Shown in pieces: positions 25,503-33,019 of a stretch of 64,000 nt of DNA. The position numbers and the translations under genes were made by a program. The stretch is from Streptomyces sp. MJM8645 (GTDB lineage: Bacteria > Actinomycetota > Actinomycetes > Streptomycetales > Streptomycetaceae): the NCBI RefSeq assembly GCF_001625365.1, contig NZ_LJJF01000001.1:1302001-1366000 (forward strand), read 5' to 3'. A model generated the notes under the pieces. That model was not told the DNA's origin. It searched no databases and saw only the letters and a list, made by a program, of their open reading frames with translations. Position 1 is the first letter of the stretch; each line of letters opens with the position of its first letter.

Positions 25503-27158
25503 CTAGCATTCGTGGGCGAATCCCAAGAATCGTTTGTGGGGTGTACGCCGCTCGTCCCACCTCTTGACTCCTTCGGGTTGATCGCGGTGCTTGGCGTGGG
25601 TCAGCACGAGGTGGTGCTTCGCGCGGGATACCGCGACGAAGAATTCGGAGATCGCTGCTGTGGGGGCGCCCCAGAAGAGCTCTTCCTCGACTCCGAGGAC
25701 CACGACCTTGTCGAACTCCAGGCCCTTGCACTTGTGGATGGTCAGGAATCGGACAGCGTCTGCCTCGGACAGCCGCCGGAGCGCTTGGACGGGGTCTCCG
25801 TCCAAGGTGAGTTCCCTGCTGAAAGCGTCCAGTGCGTTATCGATCACGTCGTCGAGCCGGGTGCCCTGCTGGTATCCGGTCGACATGGCGGTCAGTACGG
25901 GCCGTGACACGAGGTTCAGGAACTCGTGGACGAGGGTCCTCCATGCGGCGGGGTCTTCCGACCTGAACTGTGGGCCGCGCACGGTCGCTCGGGCGTTGCC
26001 GACCATCCGTTTCAACCTGCCGCCATGGCGTGTTGCCTCGTCCTCGGGCGCACTGGGTCGAGCGGCGGTCCTCATGAGTTCGGTGTAGGCCTCGGGTTGT
26101 CTGTCATCGGCGATCACACGGATGAAGCTGAGTACGAGCGCCGCTGCCGGCTCTGCGGTCAGGTCCTGGCTTTCCTGTTCGTTGCGAAAGGCGATGCCGC
26201 GGTCCGTGAGTGCGCTGCCGAGCGCCGCTGCGACGAGGTGCGGCTGCTGGCGTATGAGGACGGCGATCTCGCTCGGTGGCGTGCCGTCGCGGAGCCAGCC
26301 GTCGATGAGCTCCGCCAGGGCCTGCGCCTCATCATGCTCGGTGTCGAAGTCGAGCACCTCGATGACACCGTCGTCACCGGTCAGGTCCGCGTCGGGGCTG
26401 ACTGCCGCAGGGTCCATCCGGGCGATCATCCGGTTCTGCATCCGCCGCAGCCGGGGCGCGGAGCGGAAGTTCTGGTACAGGGGCAGGGCGCGGGCCGAGA
26501 AGTCGACGGCGAAAGCGCGCATGACCCCATCGAGAGCGCCAGCCCAGGCCATGATGCGCTGCTTGGTGTCGCCAACCGCGGTCAGGACAGCCGTCGTACC
26601 GCCGAATGTCGCCTTGATCAGTCGGTATTGCTGCCGGGTGCAGTCCTGGACCTCATCGAGGAAGATATGGCTGTATGTCTGGCGGATGCCTCCTTGGGCG
26701 TAGGCGTTGTTCTCGATGATCTCGAGCGCCAGGGGCACGAGGTCATCGAATGTGATCTGTTCACCCTGGACCCGGTTGCGGGGATCGATCCGGTAGTCCG
26801 GTCCCAGGGCGTTGTATCCGGTCAGTGCGGGCCGGTAGTTGTCGATCAGGCGCTTGGCGAATGCGTGGAAGGTAAAGCTGTCGAACCGGGACGCGAGCCG
26901 CGAACCGGAGCGCCTGCGGACTCGCTCCCGTAGATTGCGGGCCGCGTCGACCTTGAAGGAGACGGCCAGGATCCTGCGCGGGTAGGGGCACTGTCCGGTG
27001 CGCAGCAGGAAGTCCGCCCGTTGGGCGAGCAGTTCGGTCTTCCCGGCACCGGGGCCGGCGGCGACGACCATGTTCTCGTTCGTCATGGTGGCTGCGGCCC
27101 TCGCGTTCCTCTCGAGGATGAGGCCGCCGACCGGGTGCCACTGATCGGGGTCGATCAT
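25503..27158 (-). CDS. gajB: UvrD/PcrA-like helicase, GajB of a Gabija-type system
   Basis: The 551-residue protein is a superfamily 1A helicase: Walker A AAGPGAGKTELLAQ near residue 33, Walker B FLDEVQDCTRQQY near 165, TKQRIMAWAGA near 200, and TIHKCKGLEFDKVVVLGVEE near 470. In Gabija the GajB subunit, about 500 residues, works with the OLD-family nuclease GajA. Here its ATG overlaps the GajA stop by 4 nt, the canonical order and spacing. The N-terminus (IDPDQWHPVGG) directly precedes the ATPase. GajB detects or uses nucleotide changes or DNA termini during phage infection. Assignment rests on the pair rather than on either protein alone. Confidence 0.8.
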   Translation of the reverse strand: MIDPDQWHPVGGLILERNARAAATMTNENMVVAAGPGAGKTELLAQRADFLLRTGQCPYPRRILAVSFKVDAARNLRERVRRRSGSRLASRFDSFTFHAFAKRLIDNYRPALTGYNALGPDYRIDPRNRVQGEQITFDDLVPLALEIIENNAYAQGGIRQTYSHIFLDEVQDCTRQQYRLIKATFGGTTAVLTAVGDTKQRIMAWAGALDGVMRAFAVDFSARALPLYQNFRSAPRLRRMQNRMIARMDPAAVSPDADLTGDDGVIEVLDFDTEHDEAQALAELIDGWLRDGTPPSEIAVLIRQQPHLVAAALGSALTDRGIAFRNEQESQDLTAEPAAALVLSFIRVIADDRQPEAYTELMRTAARPSAPEDEATRHGGRLKRMVGNARATVRGPQFRSEDPAAWRTLVHEFLNLVSRPVLTAMSTGYQQGTRLDDVIDNALDAFSRELTLDGDPVQALRRLSEADAVRFLTIHKCKGLEFDKVVVLGVEEELFWGAPTAAISEFFVAVSRAKHHLVLTHAKHRDQPEGVKRWDERRTPHKRFLGFAHEC

Positions 27159-29110
27159 TCCGGCAGCTCCGCCAGGTGCGCGCGAACGTACTCAACCAGG
27201 CGGGTAAGGACGTCGGGGAGGCCCTCCAGCAGCTGCTGGTCGTCCAGAGCGGCGAGGGCGGCCAGGTGCGCGGCAGGTTTGCTGCCGAGATCGAATATGT
27301 CGTGGTAGGCGTCGAAGAGCGCGCGGACATGCGCGGGGAGGCGTTGTTCGTGGACGTGGCTCTTGCCGAGCACGGCCACTACGGTGGCGTCGTCCGGCTC
27401 GGCCGCCGTGCCCAGGCCAACAAGGCTGACGCCGTACGCGTCGGGGTAGGCCTCCAGCAGCATCAGGTCGAGGTCGACCGGGTGGGAGAAGAAGACTCCT
27501 TCCCGTTCGAGGGCCTCGACGGGGCCGTGCCCAGGTGTGAAGGCGGGGTCGACCAGTGTGGGGAAGTCACGGTCGTCGTCCCACTTGGGGAGTGCGCCGA
27601 TCTGCGCCTTCGTGTAGGGGCCTGAGCGAACCGCGTTGATCTGGTTCAGCGCGTTGCGCACCCGCCCCCAGCCTGCTTGGTAGCGGCCGGCGTCGAGGTC
27701 GAGCAGTGTCGCGTGCGGGATCTGCAGCTCGTTGAGCAGGCGCCAGAAGTGGTTGACGTGTCGGCCGCCCAGGGGAACTACCGACACGGATGCGTCGTCC
27801 GCCGTGATTCCGGCCGCCGCCAGGACACGGGGCAGGACGACCTGCTCGCTGTCGCCCTCGCCGAGCACGACGAACCGCGAGAAGTACAGCTCGGGGTAGG
27901 CCTGCACCGCCTCCCGCACGTACTTGGCGGCCAGTTCTTCGTCCTTGGGCAGGACTATGCGGTGGACGGTTGTCTCCCGAGCAGCGTTCAGTCTCAGGAA
28001 GCGGATCGTGTGGGGGTCGACCCGGCGCAGGAGAGCGGGCGCGTGCGTGGCGATGAGGGATTGCGCATCGCCGTGTTCGCATGCCTCACGCAGCTGGCGA
28101 ATGATCCGGCCGAGGTACTGCGGCGCCAGGCTGTTCTCGGGCTCCTCGAGCGCGATGACGGTGTGCACGGGCGGGCGCAGGCGGTCGGCGTCGAGGGAGG
28201 TCTCTTCGCCGGCGAGGACGCGCCGTGCCAGGGACTGCCAGGCGAGCACGAGCGAGATGTAGAGCAGGGACTTCTGTCCGTCACTCAGTCGTTCGTAGGG
28301 AAGAGGCGCACCGTCGTGCGTGGGTGAGAACGTCACGGTGAGCAGTCGCAGCACGCCCTCCAGTTCGCCCCGGCCGAAGGCGATCGAGGGGTCTTTGAAG
28401 TAAGCGCCGCGGTGAAGGCTGTGCCACTCCGTGGTCAGCCGGACACCGAGGCTCGCCACGGTGGGGTTCGCGACGAGCGAGGCGGTGATTTGGCCGGTCA
28501 GGTCGCTCAGGGTCTCGCGTTCCGTCGTCCAGTCGGCGGCTCGAAAAGTACGACCGATGAGCGATGCCGTCGTGAACGAGAGATGGTCGGCCGGGTCCCG
28601 ACGGGCCGGCAGGTAGTGCACCTCGATGTAGCCGCGGTCGTACCGTGACATGTCGGCACGGCGTGTGGGTTCCCCCGCCGCATCCGCCTCCAGGACGTAC
28701 TCGATCTTCTCGTCGACGACGCCGTCCGGGGCCAGCGACGCCGTCAGCCGGACACGGATCCGCGGAACCCCGTCCGCGGTGTCGATCGCCATGTGGGCGA
28801 AACCCGGCGGGACCGACGCATGCTGCCCGTCCGCGCTCGCTTCCGGGAACTCGACGTCCACCTCCAGCCACAGCGTCGGCTCTCCGGCCAGCGGCTCGCC
28901 GGCGGGTTGGTCGACGCGCACGTGGAAGTCCTCGACGCGGATCTTGCGCTGGCCCTCCAGCGGACTGAACAGCCGCGACAGTGCCTCGAGGACCGTGGTC
29001 TTGCCCGAGCCGTTCGGACCGAGGACATATGTCAGATCGTCGAGATCGATTGCCGTCGGATTCGCGCCGAAGGACTGGAAGTTGCTCAGCCTCAACGTCG
29101 TGATCTTCAC
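27155..29110 (-). CDS. gajA: OLD-family ATPase/TOPRIM nuclease, GajA of a Gabija-type system
   Basis: GTG 29110 follows GGGGAGC and gives 651 residues; an in-frame GTG at 29125 lacks a ribosome binding site. The ABC-type ATPase has Walker A GPNGSGKT at residues 31-38, signature LSDGQKSLLYISLVLA near 285, and Walker B VIALEEPENSL near 325. The C-terminal TOPRIM nuclease has VVLGEGDSEQVVLPRVL near 425 and LLDLDAGR near 480. This is the class 2 OLD layout, known from GajA to be a site-specific DNA nicking enzyme regulated by nucleotides. It is longer than the roughly 580-residue reference. It starts the two-gene operon with the helicase. Confidence 0.8.
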   Translation of the reverse strand: MKITTLRLSNFQSFGANPTAIDLDDLTYVLGPNGSGKTTVLEALSRLFSPLEGQRKIRVEDFHVRVDQPAGEPLAGEPTLWLEVDVEFPEASADGQHASVPPGFAHMAIDTADGVPRIRVRLTASLAPDGVVDEKIEYVLEADAAGEPTRRADMSRYDRGYIEVHYLPARRDPADHLSFTTASLIGRTFRAADWTTERETLSDLTGQITASLVANPTVASLGVRLTTEWHSLHRGAYFKDPSIAFGRGELEGVLRLLTVTFSPTHDGAPLPYERLSDGQKSLLYISLVLAWQSLARRVLAGEETSLDADRLRPPVHTVIALEEPENSLAPQYLGRIIRQLREACEHGDAQSLIATHAPALLRRVDPHTIRFLRLNAARETTVHRIVLPKDEELAAKYVREAVQAYPELYFSRFVVLGEGDSEQVVLPRVLAAAGITADDASVSVVPLGGRHVNHFWRLLNELQIPHATLLDLDAGRYQAGWGRVRNALNQINAVRSGPYTKAQIGALPKWDDDRDFPTLVDPAFTPGHGPVEALEREGVFFSHPVDLDLMLLEAYPDAYGVSLVGLGTAAEPDDATVVAVLGKSHVHEQRLPAHVRALFDAYHDIFDLGSKPAAHLAALAALDDQQLLEGLPDVLTRLVEYVRAHLAELPE

Positions 29111-30168
29111 TCGTGCTCCCCACACTCACCGCACCGTCCACCCGTAGGGTATCGGCGGTCGCACTCGGCGTCCGACAATCGTCCAACGACGTTGGGCAGG
29201 CAGCACGCGGTGGCGTCGGGCCGTGTCCGGAAACACGCTCATCCCGTAGGATGCCCAGCCACCCAACTCGCCTCGTAGATAACGGACAAGAGCGGCTCGA
29301 TGCGGTCCAAGCTATTCGGGAACTTCCGATACCCGACTGCACCATTACGCGCCGACTCCGGCCAGGCGGATGACTACCTCCTGAACCAGGCCTTGCGGCA
29401 GCTGCGGCCGAAACGGGTCATCCTCACCGTCGATGTGGCGCATCTGGTGCTGCAGGTCCAGGACCCGGACGCCGGCTTCTACCGCTGGGATCCGGTGGCC
29501 GAACTCCCGCTCCGCGGTGCCGCGTGAGCACCACCGGTGCCCCGCGAACCGCGCGGGGCACCGGTAACGTGCCGAGCATAAGACCGGCTGGCTGACCAGA
29601 CAGCTGGAGGCGATCGGCCGCATCGATCCGCTGCCGGGGGCTGCCCGCACCACCTCCCACCTTCTGCTCGCCACCGGCCTGACTCCAGGCCAGATCAACC
29701 GGGAGCCCACCGAGGCGGGGATCACGATGCGCTGGGTGCCCGCCACGGAGGCCGTCCGTCTCGCCCGTACCGGAGGAATCCGGGAAGCGGGCAGCCTCGC
29801 GGCGATCCTGCGTGCCCGACCCCGGCTGCTCTCGGACCAGCTACCGTAAATCGGGACGCGCCACGGGCTGCGCCTTGTACTCGTCGCCCTGCGCCGCATG
29901 GACATCACCGACCGCGCCGTCGACAGGACCAGCGGCCGGGTGGGCCGCCCAGGTGGCAGACCCAACTGCCCCAGCTGGTCGAGGCATTCCGATTCGACGC
30001 GGTCCTGGCCGCCGTCAGGGCCACCTGCGGTGACCCCGAGCGGTGCGCGCCGCCAGCGGCGACGACGACCGCCAGGTCATCGACAGGAGCAAGATCGAGG
30101 CCCAGCTCGCCGCCTTCGTGGGAGCCTGGCTGAGGACGGCGAGTCGATCGAGGCGGAAGGAGAGGGTG
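29111..30168. other. About 1 kb of decayed coding fragments, no intact gene recognised
   Basis: Several short open stretches have coding character but lack starts or partners. At 29300-29527 (+) an open frame ends with RVILTVDVAHLVLQVQDPDAG and a stop. At about 29573-29849 (+) a frame without a start reads TGWLTRQLEAIGRIDPLPG through RPRLLSDQLP and a stop. A third stretch (LVLVALRRMDITDRAVD) lies near 29870-29930. They may derive from one or two lost genes at the edge of the Gabija-like unit. No integrase, repeat or tRNA was recognised here. Confidence 0.4.
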
Positions 30169-30501
30169 ATGAACCAGTACGGGACACTGGCGTGGTCGCA
30201 CTGGGAGAAGTTCCGGCCGCGGGAGCTGTCGCAGATGAGCGACCCGCCGCGGTTCTTCACGAACCTTGGGCAGCAGATCGAGCAGCGAATCGTGGAGCTG
30301 GAGGAGAGCCTGGAGCAGGCGTATCCAGCGCAGGAGGACTACGAGGCGAGGATCGGTCAGCTGAATCAGATCCGGGCCGACGCGAAGGACCAGGCGCTGC
30401 GGGAGACACTGCCGGAGGCGGAGGACGAGCAGGAGACGGAGGAGATCGACCCGCGGATGGCGCGACTGGAGGAGCTCTGGGAGGAGCACGACCAGCTGTA
30501 G
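30169..30501 (+). CDS. Small acidic helical protein
   Basis: ATG 30169 follows the strong site GGAAGGAGAGG. The 110-residue product starts MNQYGTLAWSHWEKFRP and is mostly helical, with a Glu/Gln-rich coiled-coil-like middle (IEQRIVELEESLEQAY) and an acidic C-terminus (EAEDEQETEEID then EELWEEHDQL). I do not recognise the family. It is the first intact gene after the decayed region and precedes a cysteine-containing protein in the same direction. The acidic surface could suit a nucleic-acid mimic or an inhibitor, but nothing in the sequence proves that. Confidence 0.55.
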   Translation: MNQYGTLAWSHWEKFRPRELSQMSDPPRFFTNLGQQIEQRIVELEESLEQAYPAQEDYEARIGQLNQIRADAKDQALRETLPEAEDEQETEEIDPRMARLEELWEEHDQL

Positions 30502-30554
30502 ACGGCCGGTTCGGCCCCGGCGGCATTACCCGATCGAACCTAAGGTAGGGCAGC

Positions 30555-31373
30555 GTGACCTGGAGTTTCACCACGAGCCACATCGGCCACGACGGCGCTG
30601 GCAACCTGACGCTGGAGGTCTGCCACCGTCGCGCGGACTACGGCAACCGGTTTGGCGGGGTGTTCTGGCTCGGCACCCCGCCGCTGCCGGACGGGACACC
30701 CGAGCTGGACGTCTGCTGCCCTGTTTGCATGGCGGACCGCGGCCTGACCGTCTTCGGGGTCTGGGGCGGCCCCGCCCGGCTGACCTGCATGTGCGCTCAC
30801 TCCTGGACTCCCCGGCTGCCCGGCCTCTCACCTGAGGATCTTCTGCGGAAGCTCGTGCGCCTGGCCCTCACATCGGATCCAGGTCCCGGGATGCCGTTGT
30901 GCCGGATGCGGGCGGACCACGACGCCGAGCCTCCCACGCCGCTCCAGCAGGCCGTCCACCTGTACGTCGCCGACGCCTCTCGCGCACTCAACCGCCGGGA
31001 GTGGCAGTTCAGCGACCGCGAGTGCTCCGTGGCCTCCGACCTGCTAACGCGGGCCGGCTGCCGGGTGTACTGGAGCCCCGAGGCACTTGAGGCCCTGGTG
31101 AAGCAGAAGCGGACCGACGAGGACCACCTCAGGTGGGTCCATGAAAACCTCCACGCGCTGGAGGATCGCGGCAGGACGACCCGCGGCCGTCTCGGTCAGT
31201 TCCTGTCGGACTGCGCCGCTGCGCTGCGACCGGCCGCCCTACTGACCATGGACGACCTGGAGCCCGGGAAGACGTTGTCCCGCATGCCGCCCGTGCTCGA
31301 TGACGCCCGCGGAGCGCTCGGCAGCGTCCACGTCGTACTGACCGCGGGCGCCACCGGCGAGGTCGATCACTGA
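30555..31373 (+). CDS. Hypothetical protein with N-terminal cysteine-rich segment
   Basis: GTG 30555 lies eight bases after TAAGGT, a possible -10, so the mRNA may be nearly leaderless. The 272-residue protein has cysteines at about 53-57 (CCPVC) and 78-80 (CMC), which could form a small zinc-binding module together with H and C residues nearby, followed by a helical C-terminal region (VASDLLTRAGCRVYWSPEALE and ENLHALEDRGR). I do not recognise the family. Its position between the Gabija-like unit and the HEPN-like gene makes it a candidate defence-island component. Confidence 0.5.
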   Translation: MTWSFTTSHIGHDGAGNLTLEVCHRRADYGNRFGGVFWLGTPPLPDGTPELDVCCPVCMADRGLTVFGVWGGPARLTCMCAHSWTPRLPGLSPEDLLRKLVRLALTSDPGPGMPLCRMRADHDAEPPTPLQQAVHLYVADASRALNRREWQFSDRECSVASDLLTRAGCRVYWSPEALEALVKQKRTDEDHLRWVHENLHALEDRGRTTRGRLGQFLSDCAAALRPAALLTMDDLEPGKTLSRMPPVLDDARGALGSVHVVLTAGATGEVDH

Positions 31374-31620
31374 CGCCGACCACGACCTCCCGCATCACCC
31401 CTTGCCCCACGAGGTGTTTGGTCGGTCCTCGGCGACCCTCCGCTGGCCCTGTTCACGAGTTTGTTCATCGGTCCGGTAGTCAGAGGCAGCCGCGCTGAAG
31501 ATCGAACCGCTCATGAGACTCGGCAGCGCCGTGGGTTGTTAGGACCTGAAGGTTGCCGCCACCGGGGACCAGTACCCTCACTCTGCGAGGCGGCCTTCGC
31601 CGCGCATGAAGGGGGACGTC

Positions 31621-32784
31621 ATGGGAGATCCGAGCAGCATCGACCAGCCGGCCTGGTCGGTCAGACTGTGGCGCTACCTCGACGACTCGCACCGCGGCTG
31701 GGTAAATCTGCTCTACTCCGACGCTCAGATCGCCGGCATCGACGGGACGCAGACCATCGGCCCCTACCGATTCACCCTGGTCGACGAAGCTGCTGGCCAG
31801 CGCTCGGGGCGGCTGCGTCCAGTGCTGGAGCTGGCTAGTTGGTTCCGTCAGCCAAATCAGCAGCCCGCCGCCTCGGGCAGCGCAGGCTGGACGGGGTTGT
31901 CGATCCACCAGGAGGTCGCCGCGCTGGCGTCGCTGGTCCTGGGGGTCAGGCTGCGCGGCGATGACCCGCGCCCCCGCTACCGGCAGCAGGACGGCTCAGT
32001 CACCATCCACGAGGTGGCCGCGCAGGTCATACCGAGCGCGCCGTCCTCGCCTTGGTCCTCGCCGATCCTGCCGGGTCTGGCGGGCAGGATGGCCGACTTC
32101 GGGTCGCTGCGGCCCTACCTGGAGTCGCTGCCCCGCCTCGCCCCGCACCACACCGTCCAGCTGGTGCGGGCCGCCAGGCAGTACGCCGATGCCCTGTGGA
32201 TGGCTGAGGGCGAGCCGGAGCTGGCCTGGCTGATGCTAGTGAGCGCCGTCGAGGTCGCCGCGACCGCTCACCAGGCCGCCACCGAGGACTACGCGCTGCT
32301 GGTGAAGAAATCCTTCCCCCGCTCCGCCGAGGCCCTGATCGCCACGGGAGGGGAGAGCCTGCTCGCCGAGGCCGCCGCCAACGAGTTCTACAGGCTCCTT
32401 CGGGCCACTGGCCGCTTCCTCGCCTTCGCCAAGAAGTTCCTCCCCGACCCGCCGGACGAGCGCACGACCGACCCGGCTGGCCAGCTGCCGTGGTCCAAGA
32501 CGAAGATGGAGGCGGTCCTGCGCCAGGTGTACGAGCTGCGCTCCGTCCGCCTGCATGCCGGGACGGCCTTCCCCTGGCCGTTGCTGATCCCGCCACCCAC
32601 CGCGGGCGATGGTCTGCCCTCTGAGGTGTTCACCCAGGACACCTACGGGTCGGGGGACACCACGTGGCCGGCAACGGAGCTGCCGATGACTCTGGCGGTC
32701 TTCGCGCACTTGGTGCGCGGCATGCTGCTGCGCTGGTGGGACACACTCGCCGGAGAGGCGACTGGTCCGGATTCGTCTGGGTAG
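31621..32784 (+). CDS. HEPN-like protein with R-x4-H motif
   Basis: ATG 31621 is preferred over 31606 because AAGGGGGA sits at the right distance. The 387-residue product has an N-terminal alpha/beta region and a C-terminal helical domain. That domain contains AWLMLVSAVEVAATAHQAAT near residue 205 and R307-SVRL-H312 within YELRSVRLHAG. This helical pattern with R-x4-H matches Apea-like HEPN domains, whose Arg and His are the RNase active site. HEPN RNases cut tRNA or mRNA in many defence systems. It stands alone, with 247 nt upstream and 235 nt downstream that hold no further gene. The fold call is moderate; the biochemical role is inferred. Confidence 0.55.
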   Translation: MGDPSSIDQPAWSVRLWRYLDDSHRGWVNLLYSDAQIAGIDGTQTIGPYRFTLVDEAAGQRSGRLRPVLELASWFRQPNQQPAASGSAGWTGLSIHQEVAALASLVLGVRLRGDDPRPRYRQQDGSVTIHEVAAQVIPSAPSSPWSSPILPGLAGRMADFGSLRPYLESLPRLAPHHTVQLVRAARQYADALWMAEGEPELAWLMLVSAVEVAATAHQAATEDYALLVKKSFPRSAEALIATGGESLLAEAAANEFYRLLRATGRFLAFAKKFLPDPPDERTTDPAGQLPWSKTKMEAVLRQVYELRSVRLHAGTAFPWPLLIPPPTAGDGLPSEVFTQDTYGSGDTTWPATELPMTLAVFAHLVRGMLLRWWDTLAGEATGPDSSG

Positions 32785-33007
32785 CCAGCGCCGATCCGCC
32801 GCCCACGAGCAGTGATCCGGACTCAGCGCGTGATCCGATGCAGATGCCTCAAGCTGGGCCGCCCGGCGGGGACATGATTCGCACTGCGGCATGAAGCCGG
32901 ACCGGCAGGCGTCCTGCCGAAGCACGTGCACATCGAACACCGTGTTGGCCGGGTACCTCCCCGAGTTATGGACCAGCGCTGAAACTCGCGAACAGAGCCA
33001 CGCCGTC

Positions 33008-33013
33008 TAGGAT
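33008..33013 (+). promoter_or_regulatory. -10 promoter element, leaderless transcript
   Basis: TAGGAT is placed six bases upstream of ATG 33020, so the predicted transcription start coincides with the start codon. No ribosome binding site precedes this ATG, consistent with a leaderless mRNA. Confidence 0.5.
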
Positions 33014-33019
33014 CGACGC

